From: Cotesia glomerata
Taxonomy: Eukaryota > Arthropoda > Insecta > Hymenoptera > Braconidae
NCBI RefSeq assembly: GCF_020080835.1
Contig: NC_058165.1
Location: forward strand, 799,967 to 863,966
Direction: 5' to 3'
Length of the DNA: 64,000 bases
The notes beneath the pieces are model-generated. The model was not told the DNA's origin. It did no database searches and saw only the letters and a list, made by a program, of their open reading frames with translations. Position numbers and translations under genes: made by a program. Shown piece after piece: positions 48,611-59,900 of this stretch (within the stretch, counting starts at the first letter, position 1; each line of letters starts with the position of its first letter).

Positions 48611-49190
48611 TGGGGATTTGTTCTTCAGGAATCACTTGTTTAATAGGTTTAAAATGTCGCAGCGATTAAATCAGAGGGTAGCGGAGTGAAAACGAGTCGA
48701 ACTGTAGATGTAGCTGTAGATGTTGCTGTAGCTGTAGCAGTGTCTGGGTGTCCTTGGACACTCGCGGATCGTCGGGCACCGCCAGTCAATGACCTAACAT
48801 TCTTAAAACACACTACAGATCTACACACACATAATAAGAATAACATCTATACATCTATAACTATATCTAAAACAAGTATGGCGACGGTGGTTCCCGTGGT
48901 GCCCGTCTTATTCTTCCGTAGCCTCGGTACGCTTCGTTTCGCTTCGCTTATGTTCGTTCGCTCAAACTTGTAATCATTATTATATTCTTTTATGCCTTGT
49001 ACTACCTACTATACTACCTTTACCTCTACTTCGTGCCTTCTCTACCTCTTTTGTATGTATAAATAAATATACCGAGGGACAAGTGTCTAAATATAAGAAA
49101 ATCCATGGGAAAATTTACCCGCTAGATTCATTCGTGCTGATAAGAATGGGCGTTGGGGTGATTTATGAACAATTTTTTTTTTTTTATTTT
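48611..49190. other. Unique island, GC-enriched, possible upstream exon
   Basis: 48680-49050 has a GTAGATGTAGCTGTAGATGT repeat word followed by complex sequence (CTTGGACACTCGCGGATCGT). Neither strand gives a recognisable protein. By position it could be an upstream ovo promoter or exon. Confidence 0.3.
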
Positions 49191-49199
49191 TAGTCTCGG

Positions 49200-49830
49200 T
49201 AACCTGTTTGATTTTTTATTACAGAAAAATTATAGAATTTTTAAACTAGATGATTTTTTCTCATAGAAACTTTATTTAAAAACCCTTCTTTATTTTTAAA
49301 TTAATTTTAAAAATAGTTAGATCATTTTAAATTAATGTTTTTATGCACCATTTTACGCAGAATTTAATCCCATACACGTTGCATCCATTCATTTTTTTGA
49401 AAAAAACTTTTTTAGTTGAATAGATCACGATTTACTCCAAGAAAATCGACAAATTTTTAAAATTCATGAAAAAAATTTTTCTTTTAGCGTTAAAAATAGT
49501 TAAATTGATCAAAATCAATATTGTTATAGATTGTTTTACGTATAATTAAATGCTCTATAAGATCTATTCATTTATTGTTCAAAAAAAAATTTTTAAACCT
49601 GAAAAAATCCCAATTTAGTGCAAAAAAGGTGAAAAACTCCAAAAATCAGCCAAAAAATATGTAATTTCTCATTAAAAATAATTAGACCAATCAAAATCAA
49701 TGTTATTATACATCATTCTACGCAGAATAAAGCCTTCTACAAAAATTATTGATTAATTTGGAAAAAAAAATTTTTTCTCAAAAAAAAAATCCCGATTTAA
49801 AACAAAAAATGTAGAGAAATCAAGAAAAAA
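49200..49830 (-). repeat. 183-bp repeat cluster 8 (reverse)
   Basis: Three units with cores at about 49340, 49525 and 49705. The following 49830-50440 is unique AT-rich sequence with no gene seen. Confidence 0.87.
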
Positions 49831-50444
49831 CCAATAAAGATTAAAATTTCCATTGAAAATCCTAAACTCAAATGACGCCTTTGTATACTTGTTATCATAA
49901 ATCAAGTGTCGAAATAAATAAAATGCTCGGAATCCTAAAAAGTCACGGTGTCGGGTTTTAAAATAAAAATCCAGGACCTGTAAAATGAGGTCAAGAAAAT
50001 ATAATCTCGACAACAGGTTTTTTTTTTATTATTATCGTTGCTTTGAATTCCTGGGGAATTTTCTCGAGTCATGGTCATTTAACCCGAAGAGGGGAGAGAA
50101 GAATAAAACCTGATGCGTTGAATTATCGAGGATTCAATGCCCCTTACACAAGTACAAGCCGGATTATTTATAATATTTTTCTAATAGCAAGTTTTTTTTA
50201 ATCTTCAAGATTTTAACAAAAATTCTTGATAAATAAAATGTTAAAATTGTTTTTTCCCTACTCTGAATTTTTATAAAAAAAAAATTGGTAAATCATGATT
50301 GTTATAATTGCTCGTTACTCCCCTTGCAGCCAGGCATTGAAATCTCCAGTCAAGCACTGATAGCTAAGCGCAAGAATAAACAGTAATAATAGGTAAAATC
50401 CATGCGTAACAAAAGTATAACAATAAATACAAAAGTAACACGAG

Positions 50445-50528
50445 ATGGAATCTGATATTACCTCACATACCGTGGCAGTGACAGTGGCCCTCACTCTCCT
50501 AGCTGGACGAGGTATTCTACTTCTCCAG
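50445..50528 (+). CDS. Candidate first exon of an unrecognised small gene
   Basis: ATG at 50445 opens 28 codons of balanced composition (MESDITSHTVAVTVALTLLA followed by GRGILLLQ) and ends at a good GTAAGT donor, phase 0. The Val/Ala/Leu-rich stretch could be one membrane segment. A phase-compatible acceptor follows 4.2 kb downstream at 54686-54687. The family is not recognised. The exon stands out from its AT-rich setting by codon-like composition, but it could be chance. Confidence 0.3.
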
Positions 50529-50639
50529 GTAAGTATTTTTATCTCTATTTATTTTAAAATCAACCGATTAAATGGATTTTTAAAGTTATTTATTCTTAGA
50601 CGGACAACTCTACGTTTCTTTTTTATTTTTAACTTAATA

Positions 50640-51560
50640 TTTTAAATTATTACGCTTAAATAAATTATGATTATTATACGTCATTTTACGCAGAATTTAG
50701 CCTTCTACAAGATAATACTATTGATTTAAAAAAAAAAAAAAATTTTTACCCCAATAGATCACGATTTAATCGAAAAAGTCGTGAATTCTTCAAAAATTGC
50801 GAAAAAAAAAATTTTGAGTTTTTAAAATAGCTAATTCATTCAAAATCATTATTATTATACATAATTTTACGCAGAATTTAGCCCTCTACAAGATACAAAC
50901 ATTTATTTATCTTAAAAAAATTTTTCAACCCAAATAGATCACAATTTAATGCAAAAAAGTCGAAATATCTTAAAATTTGTGCAAAAAAATTTTGAGATTC
51001 GTTTTAAAAATAGTTAGATCATTCGAAATTATTATTATTATTATTATAGATCATTTTACTCAAAATTCAGTTCTATACAAGATAATACTATTGGTTTTTT
51101 CAAAAAAAAATTTTTAACCTCAATAGACCACGATTTAATCAAAAAAAGTCGTGAATTCATCAAAAATCATGAAAAAAAATTTTTGAGTTAATTTTTAAAA
51201 TAGCTAGATTATTTAAAATCATTATTATTGTACATCATTTTACGCGTAATGAAGCCCTCTATAGGGTACAACTAGTTAAATTTAGAAAAAAAAATTTTAA
51301 GCCCAAAAAAATCTCGATTTAGTGCAAAAAACTCGAAAATGGTGCAAATATGAGAAATAAAAGATTCAAATGATCTAAAAAATAGCTAGATCATTCAAAT
51401 TTGATATTATTATACATAATTTTATGCGTAACGAAGCTCTCTACAATGTACAACCATTATATTTTGAAAAAAAAAAATTCTTTACCAAAAAAAAATCCCG
51501 ATTTAGATAAAAAAAGCATAAAAGTAAATGAGATTAAAACAATTTAAATAGCTACTTATT
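50640..51560 (-). repeat. 183-bp repeat cluster 9 (reverse)
   Basis: Five units with cores at about 50674, 50856, 51045, 51230 and 51410. This is one of the two longest clusters. Confidence 0.9.
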
Positions 51561-51570
51561 TTCTATATTC

Positions 51571-51837
51571 TTAGACAAGAAGCTGAGGACTAAGACGAAG
51601 AAAGAGGACAGGAGTTTGCGTCCGCAAGAGGCCGACGACCTCCCGGGTACTCAACCAGAGATTACATGGACTCTTACTACAGCTTGCCGGCCATCTTTGT
51701 TTCGTTGGAACCTCGGAGAGAGGCCTAACGAATGTATACTTGTTGGCTGGGAGAGTCTTTATGTGAACGAGTGTTGCTCTTGCTCTTGAGGCCTTACACA
51801 ATCCAACACCCCGCAAGGTCATAACTGCCGCTGCCAT
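51571..51837 (-). CDS. Candidate small or first-exon protein, unrecognised
   Basis: On the minus strand ATG 51837 (context CCAAAATGGCAGC) opens an 88-codon frame of about 50% GC in a very AT-rich area. The start, MAAAVMTLRGVGLCKASRAR, is Arg/Ala-rich without acids, as in a mitochondrial targeting sequence. A GTAAGAGT donor-like site lies inside it near residue 54, so the true exon may stop there and continue elsewhere. The frame is open 25 codons further upstream, so the start is uncertain. No family is recognised; a processed-gene fragment or a non-coding first exon are alternatives. Confidence 0.35.
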   Translation of the reverse strand: MAAAVMTLRGVGLCKASRARATLVHIKTLPANKYTFVRPLSEVPTKQRWPASCSKSPCNLWLSTREVVGLLRTQTPVLFLRLSPQLLV

Positions 51838-51949
51838 TTTGGTCTCCAATGTCGGCAAGTCCACATCTGACCCGTTTTTCGCAGCTTGTTTTATTATATT
51901 TGTCTTTAACATTACTCAATATATTTACTTTTTAGGTTTTGGGGCGTTT

Positions 51950-52275
51950 TTTGAGATTTGTGACGAAAATATCGGAGATATGAAAAAAATTGAAGAATAC
52001 AAAATTGTAGAGCATTAAATTTCCTACAAAAATAAAGATTTTTTTTTTTAAATCGATCTAAGTACCGAAAGATCACGCTTGAAAAATACCGATAAAAAAA
52101 TCCGGAAAAATTGAAATTTTTTTTTATTTTTTAAAATATCTGGCTAAACATTGGAAATACAATAAAAATGAATGAATCCAAAATTGTAGAGCATTAAATT
52201 TTCTACAAAAAAGATTTTAATCATTTTCAAAAAAACCAACGTAAGTTCCGATAGATCACGTTTTAAAAATGCAAA

Positions 52276-52300
<25 letters not shown>
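51950..52300. repeat. Fragment of the 178-bp-type repeat, two copies, plus poly-T
   Basis: AAAATTGTAGAGCATTAAAT occurs at about 51998 and 52180 with CCGATAGATCACG-like words after each, and a T30 run at about 52270-52308. Confidence 0.75.
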
Positions 52301-52306
<6 letters not shown>

Positions 52307-52629
52307 TATAGTGAAATAAAAATAAAAAAATAAATAATTACAAAATAAAAGAGGACATAATTTCCAATTATAAATAAATGTCACTTTTAGCTAGTGGTAT
52401 TATCTAAACGTGAAAAGTAAGAAAAATCTAAAAATGAAATGAGGATACACAATAGATCAATGTATTTGTTATTGATATTTATGTATGTGCATACATGTAT
52501 TTTGAAAATGTATGTTAGAAGAGAGTACACTGTCGTCTCACGACGTAACCACTGAGATAGACTTTATAAGTAGGCAAACGTAACTGTTTTATTAACCGTA
52601 AACTGAGAGCTCTTGTATATACATGTATA

Positions 52630-52630
52630 A

Positions 52631-52706
<76 letters not shown>
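52630..52706. repeat. (AT)n microsatellite
   Basis: TA dinucleotide run of about 75 bp inside unique sequence (52330-52960) in which no gene is seen. Confidence 0.95.
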
Positions 52707-52710
<4 letters not shown>

Positions 52711-52974
52711 GAACGAACAAGCGGCAGAACCTCGCTTACATAATCGAAAACACAGAGAGTGAAAATTGTGTGATGGTGATCCTACTTTCGTTATCGTAAA
52801 TTATACGCATGAGATAGTGCATCGATTCCTTTATTAGATGCTTTGTTTGAATCCATTATATTGAAATTTAACTGTCTTACAGATTCTGGGGCTGAAACTT
52901 TGACAATTTAACAGTCTTACGCAATTCTACGGCCAATCCAAGATGTAGATCTACTTTTTATTCAACGCTGGTTA

Positions 52975-53480
52975 CACGACGCTACGGAAAAGTAGGATTT
53001 TTTTACACTAAAAAATTTTTTTTCTAAAAACTAATGGCAAAATTTTATAGATGGTTAAATTCTGAGTAAAATGATGTATAATAACAATATATTTTGAGAA
53101 ATATTAGTTTTTAAAATCCTTTTTTAAGTTAAATTTAAGGAATTTAACGAAAAAATGGTGTTTTTTATCTTAAATTAAGATTTTTTTGTACTAAAAAATT
53201 TTTTTTTCCAAAACTTATAGGACTATCTTTTAGGTTGTTGAATTCTGAGTAAAATGATGTATAATAACAATATATTTTGAAAAATATTAGTTTCCAAAAT
53301 CCCTTTTAAAGTTAAATTGCAGGAATTTGACGAAAAAATAGTGTCTTTCACCTTAAATTAGGATTCTTTTGTACTAAAAAATTTTTATCGCACTAAATCG
53401 TGATCTATTTAATGGAAAAACTTTTTTTTTTCAAAAAATCATGGTTGTACCTTATAGAGGAATAAATTCTCCGTAAATTT
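52975..53480 (+). repeat. 183-bp repeat cluster 10 (forward)
   Basis: Two clear units with cores GAGTAAAATGATGTATAAT at about 53063 and 53247, and a decayed third near 53470. The change from TGCGT to TGAGT is shared by both clear units. Confidence 0.85.
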
Positions 53481-53929
53481 CTCGACAAAGAAAATTTTTC
53501 CAAACAGCAGTGCTCCGAAAAATTACATTCTTATGCAACAAAAAGCAACTAGTAGCTCATAAATCATGTGACCTACAAACTTCCCGTAGTTTTTCTTCCC
53601 CGAATCGAAATATTAGCATCTTAAATATTGGGTAAATCCTTATCCTCAACACGACCACTGCCTAAAAGCAAAAGAGCCTTAGCCTTGTAGATCATTGCCC
53701 CGAAATAACCTTTAAAAACACAAAGGCCATAAATCCAGTCTATTATCAAAAAAAAACAACAAAACCTAGTCTGTCCGAGTCCTGAATAAATCAACCGGTC
53801 AATGCCGTCCGATTTCCAAAACTTGTCTCGTAAAAATCACCTATATATCCGCGTCGGTGAATATTACTCCAAAAATAACCCCTTGAGTAAATTCCGTAGT
53901 AGAAGACCTTCAAAATGAGTACCCGCAAG

Positions 53930-54190
53930 CCCTACTTGTCTTTTGGGTCAATGATCTATAGATCATTAATGATCTATAGATATAGATCACTTTGACGAAA
54001 AAATTCATGTGGGTACTCAAATGAAAGGTCTTGCCGAGTACAATGATCTATAGATCATCTCGGCGAAAAAAATCATGTGGGTACTCAAATGAAAGGTCTT
54101 GTCGAATACATTGATCTATAGATCACTTTGGCAAAAAAATCATGTGGGTACTCAAATGAAAGGGCTTGATGAATACAAGCTTATAATGAG
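53930..54190. repeat. ~75-85 bp tandem repeat with ATGATCTATAGATCAT palindrome
   Basis: Three units with CATGTGGGTACTCAAATGAA and AAGGTCTTG, punctuated by GATCTATAGATC palindromes. The GTACTCAAATGAAAGGTCT word also occurs, slightly changed, in the 246-bp hairpin units at 23185-24130. Confidence 0.8.
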
Positions 54191-54687
54191 TTTATTTTTG
54201 AAAAAATTCTAGTATTTTGGAAGATACGTGAGGATTTAATGTGAGTGGTATCTGGAAAATTTTGAAAAGTCAAGGTTATAAGCAGGTGGCTTGGATTAGG
54301 AGGCTTACTAGCGGAAGGAGCGCTGAAGGGGAGAGGGAATGTTGGATAATGGCCCGCGGTTGGAAGGAACAATAATGATGATGACGATAATGATAATAAT
54401 AATCTAAAACTCAAACAGTTGGTTGGCTGCGTCCGGACATCGCTCCCTATCCCGCTTGTAGCTGGCTATTGAGTTGCGGGGCCAAATAACGGTCTCAACC
54501 ACCTCCGAGTCGGCTCATCTCGGCTTCAAGCTACGAACATTGCTGCACTTAACTAACAACTCGGAAAAACTCGAGCCGCTTGAGGTATCATTGCATCTTT
54601 TTTTTTCTCTTTAATTGTAAATTTTCTGATTTTTTAATTCTAAGGGTTCAAATTTTGATTATTTTTTGTATCAAACAATTTTTTTAG

Positions 54688-54874
54688 GCGATGCAGATGA
54701 AAGATCTATACACTGAAGTCGACGCCAAGGTCATCTATGAGAAGAGTTTATAATTTTCAGTCGGTAAAAGAGAATGGTGCAGATTGACGGAAGATAATCT
54801 GTCTGACTTACCTACAGATGGAGCTATGGAAGTTATTATCGATGGATGGGAGAAAGATGTGTTATCTCTGCAAG
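54688..54874 (+). CDS. Candidate second exon with one in-frame stop
   Basis: After a TTTTTTTAG acceptor the frame reads AMQMKDLYTEVDAKVIYEKS-Leu, then TAA at 54751-54753. The same frame then continues as FSVGKREWCRLTEDNLSD and LPTDGAMEVIIDGWEKDVLS to a donor-like CAAG/GTATAA at 54874. Joined in phase to 50445-50528 it would give a 49-aa protein ending at that stop. Protein-like composition on both sides of the stop suggests a decayed exon, two exons with an unseen junction (TTTTCAG follows the stop), or readthrough. The family is not recognised. Confidence 0.3.
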
Positions 54875-54889
54875 GTATAAACATTTAAT

Positions 54890-55690
54890 TTTGAAAAAAA
54901 AAATTTTTTACCCAAAAAAATCGTAATTTAATGTGAAAAAATCGTAAATTTATCAAAATTAACCAAAAATTATTTTTGATTGAGTTTTAAAAATAGTTTT
55001 ATTACTTAAATTTATTATTATTATATATCATTCTACTTAAAATTTAATCTTTTACAAAGTTCATTCATCAGATTTTGAAAAAAAAATTTTTTTACCTGAA
55101 AAAATCCTAATTTAATAAAAAAAAAAATCGTGAATTCTTAAAAATTCACCGAAAAAAATTTTTAAAGGCTTCGCACAACTACTTGCATCATTCAAACTTA
55201 TTATTATTATATATCATTGGACGCAGAATTTAATCCTCGACAAGATACATTCATTGATTTTACAAAAAAAAATTTTTTTTCCAAAAAAAATCCCAATTTA
55301 ATGCAAATAAATCGCGAATTCTTAAAAATTCGCCGAAAAAAATTTTCAAAGGCTTCGCACAACTACTTGCGTAACTCAAACTTACCATCAATATATATCA
55401 TTTCGCGCAGAATTCAATCTTCTAGAAGTTGCATTTATTTGTTTTTCAAAAAAAAATTTTTTTCCCAAAAAAAATCCCGATTTAGATAAAAAAGTAGCTA
55501 ATTCTTAAAAATTCCCCAAAAAAAATGTTTGAAGGCTTCGCACAGCTACTTGCATCATTCAAATTTATTATTATTATATATTATTTCACGCAGAATTTAA
55601 TATTCTAAAAGGTACATTTATTTGTTTTTCAAAAAAAAATTTTTTTACCCAAAAAAATCCCATAAAACTAACAAAAAAAGCTTCTTACTA
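54890..55690 (-). repeat. 183-bp repeat cluster 11 (reverse)
   Basis: Four units with cores at about 55020, 55208, 55394 and 55575 (spacing 181-188 bp) and the GGCTTCGCACAACTACTTGC motif also seen in cluster 5. The array ends abruptly before the teneurin 3' region. Confidence 0.9.
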
Positions 55691-55699
55691 TCTAAAGGC

Positions 55700-56948
55700 A
55701 AGGATAAATACAACGTCCGAATATTTGTCATATATTTTATTAGATAGCGTCAATAGAATACGTATTCTAATACCGGATATACATAGTCTTACACAGTTAG
55801 TCTTACACAAAACATAAAAAAAAATATTATACTTTACAACAGATTAATTATCGGTGACATATATACACACACACTTATATGTACATTTCACCCTCAACCC
55901 CCTACCCTACTTTCATGTGTCCTTTTTGTCTACCGTACGATTATTTACAAAGCACATTACCCACAACACAGGCACTCAGACATAAATCGCGATAGGTCTA
56001 TGCGTATTGCTTATTTTTCCATAAATCTACTCTTTTTTTTTTATAATATTATTTATTTCAAATTCGCCGCCACAGGAGCGTATTTACATTTTCCACCCTG
56101 ACCAGTGGCGACATCTAGTGAGATACACTTCTATAACTTAACATGTTCCTAGTGAGTACAAAGCTAGAATATCATGTAAGCTTTTTCTCTCTCCTGCGAT
56201 ATTTACAATGGGCTTCAAAGAATTTTTTTATTTCCAATTATAAAATCGTTAAATTTTTTACAACGTTGGCAGTCGCTGATTTCTTACAATATAATCATAA
56301 TATTAGGTTACGTATGTGGTGATTATGTATTGTTTTTTTTTTTTTAGTAAGTATTACTTGTTGCTCCGCAAATATTCCCCAAAATCCGCAGAACAGCCGC
56401 ACGGCTCTGCGGCTGTTCTGCGGATTTCCTTGGATTTTTGTCGCAACAAAAAAAAAATAAAATTACATGTAATATATTTTATTATATACAGTTAAAAAAA
56501 TTTATAAAAAAAAAAATTTTTAAATATATAAAAAAGCCGATTAATTAATTAATACTATCTACAATTAGATATTTACAAAATAATAAGTAATTATTTGCTC
56601 GTAAAAATATTGGCTTAGCCATCTATAAGTTTAGTGTACCAACAATCTTTGTTTTGGACGAAGGTGGACAATGAACATTCTTTTAGTGAATTATTTTTTT
56701 ATTAAATATTTGTCTTTTAGACCCTGTGTGATGCTAAGACGCCATTGTCCGGATATATTATTCCACCACTTTTATCCCCCCCCCCACTTTACAGCCTTAT
56801 CCCCTCCATAGTGACCATACACTCCCCTCATTAACATACTTAATATATAACACCTACAAAATAATTATTTTACTAAGCGGACTAGCTTAATTTTGACACT
56901 TCCATATACAAATCACTGATCATCATCATCATAATCATGGCACCATGA
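55700..56948 (-). other. Teneurin 3' UTR and downstream flank
   Basis: Non-repetitive AT-rich sequence downstream of the teneurin stop. Minus-strand AATAAA candidates lie at about 56698-56703 and near 56050. It contains a strong GC-rich hairpin at 56382-56427 and a C9 run at 56780-56788. No other gene is seen. Confidence 0.5.
56382..56427. other. Perfect 20-bp stem hairpin with extended weak outer arms
   Basis: AAATCCGCAGAACAGCCGCA (56382-56401) and its exact complement (56408-56427) flank a 6-nt loop. Outer TTGTTGC/GCAACAA words at about 56358 and 56443 also pair. It may be a miniature element, a structured 3' UTR motif or a hairpin RNA. Confidence 0.75.
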
Positions 56949-59900
56949 TCACGTGTCATGCCTAAGGAACCTGGCCCTCCTGTTCCCACTCTTACGGCGC
57001 TTCCTCTTAGTGTCTCTAGTAAACGCGACATTTCCCGGATCATCAGCCAGCTGAGGATACCTGTGAACACTGTGGATGTCAACGCCCTCGTAGCCATCAA
57101 CACTACCTCTAGTGAGCAGCTGATCCTTTTCCTCCTTGGACCAATCACCTCTGCCCTGGAACCCAGCACCAACCAGCTGCTTCTCGATCTCCCAGGCCCG
57201 TTCAACCGCCCTCTTGTGGGCGTGCTTCAAGATTCTGTGGCGCTCCTGCTCAGGATCAGCGCCATACTTGATCACGACAGCAGCATCAGGATTGTGAAGC
57301 CTCAATTCCTTCCAGGTTCCAGCTCCGTGCTCAGTAGTCTCATGAGTCGACACATTGAACATTCCTCCGAGCCTCCTTAACTCCTCCATGTCGTCCCTCA
57401 TCTTCAGTGCGTTGTCCTTGACGAAGTAAAAGACATCCTGGTCATGAACGCTGAAATGCAGCGGCAAGAAGTAAGAATTATTGAAGACACTGGTGACGAC
57501 ATCTTGAACCACACTGTTAACACCATCAACCACGCTTACTAAAGCACGGCCTCCTACTCTAGACACCAGGATCCCTTCGCCAAAGACAGCTCGCCTATGA
57601 GCAACACGCGGGAGCAGGTTCCGGGTCTTGGGTTCTAATTTCAGCAAAGGTTTGGGCACGAAGTCTAGATCGGAGAATTTATCATGGACCCGGTTGACGA
57701 TACACTGCAACCCGGACATCACTCCAAAGTCAGGAGTCAGCTGCGGCGAGGTTATCGTAGCTGACGGCTGGTTTATCATCTGTTTGGTGTACTCAGATCC
57801 TAGCATCGAAGGGATGTCATAGCCGTAGAGCTTCAACCAGCTGGCTAGATCTGTCATGTAATCCACAGACAATTTGGAGTTGATTGGATCATTATTCCTG
57901 AATCGGTAGATAAAGACATCCGTTGGAGTGGTCAATTGGTTGACCATCTGCTCCCAAGCTGGTGTCATCCACTGCCCAACTGTTGGATCGTACAGCCGCT
58001 TGTTTAAGTAGACTAATTTAGTCACCGGGTCCAGCAATCCTGAGTGGAAGTCTATCGGTAAGTAAAAGTCAGGATTAGTATCCTTAATAATCTTTCCAAA
58101 AGGAGTTCTTCGCATTTCCTTAATTAGATTCCCATTGGTGTCAAACAGCGCCAATGGTGATCCATTTTGGTCAGAAGCAACGTAGAATCTTTGCTCTGAT
58201 GTTTCGACAGTTGTCAAGAAATTTCGGGCATCGTAAAGGAACCTGAAGGTTTTCTGAGTCTTGGGAAAGTGGACATGTGTGATCAATTCAGGAGTTTTGG
58301 GATTGGCATAGAAGAATTGGGTAATATTCTCCCGGTCGTCGTTCCAGGACACTAGTCTACCCTGGTCATCATAGTAATACCAAATCTGGAACTTCTTGTG
58401 CTCTGAAGCGTGAATCAGCTGACCTCGAGAATTATACCTATATTTGTGCTCTCCGCGAATCACAACAAACCCACGGCTGTCATAAGAATTGAATTCAACA
58501 TCTCCATACTGGACAACCCGGTCACCACTGTCATACCCAAGAGTTATCTTTTCATTGTGCTCCGTAACACCAACGACGTTGCCATTTTCATCGTAAGCAT
58601 ACTGCCAATTGTTGTCAGTGTCTGCCACTTCAAGAACATGACCATCAGCATTGTAAGTGATCTTGTCCATCCTGGACCACTCTTTTTTATCCATAGAATC
58701 CTTTCCAATTGTAAGCTTACGCATCTTTATCCTATTCCTATTATCATACTCCAGCTCCATCCTGAAGACATCCAAAGATCTGATGTTCATCACCACACTC
58801 TTGGTTCTTCCACGGTCATCATAATCCGTCACAGTGAAGAATTGCTTGCTAGCATCTTGCATCACGGATCTATTGAAGGTATTGCGGTAAATCCTCAGAT
58901 CTCCAACTCCTTCTAGCACTCCCAAGTTCTGGTTGTACTTCAACCTCAATTGAGGCAGCTGTTTTCCGTTGATATCAACTTCAATTCCCGAAATCCTAGC
59001 ATTTCCGTCATACTGGTATCTATAATGCGCGTTGTCCATGCCACTTTTGCTGCCAAACTTGATCTTCTCATCCTTGACAATTCCCGCGTGGTACTTGTAC
59101 TCTACTCGCATTTCAAAGTTAGGCTCGTTGATATCAATGCTCCTGACTAGGGAAGTAGTTTCCTGATAGGTGTAGTGAATCGACGACAATCCTGCTAAAG
59201 TAGTCTCCAATTTTCCAGCATGGTCGTAGACGTAAGCGACCTTGCCGCTTTGATGTGGCAGAATCTTCGCCAGAATCTGACCATCATCATTATACAGGAT
59301 TTCGTAAGGATGCCTATTCATTGGAGAGTAATACTGGTACTTATAGAATCCAAGAGATGTTTGCAAGGAGAATGCATGGATATGTCCTCTGGGTGTCGTT
59401 AAGGATTGAAGTGCTCCAGCTTCATCATACTGAAGCAGATAGTCGCTTCCTCGTGGCGTTGTTACCTTTAGCGGAAGGCTGCTGAACATATCCTTAAAAG
59501 CGTAGACCATCGCGGTGCCGTCTGAGTACTTGATTTCAAACAGCCGTCCAGCTCGATCGAATCCGTAGCTCTCGCTGATGTCTCCCCAGGTCCATCGAGT
59601 CAATCTACTGAACCGGTCATACTCAAGGTCAACTCCTGAGAAGATTCCGTTCCTGGGTAGCCACTTCAGTGGCTGAGCGTTCCGGTCGTAGGTAACATTA
59701 AGCAGCTCCACACGATCGTCTATAAAAACTGCGACTGTATTGCTATCACGGTCGTACTCTAACGACAAAAGAACATCACCGTTGACTCGTAATTTCTTGC
59801 CAACTTGTGCCACAGCTTTAGAATTGCCCCTTTTGCCCTGGACTTTTCTTAAATAGTATCTCCACTCGAATCTATTGGCTAGATCTCCGGCAATCTCAGT

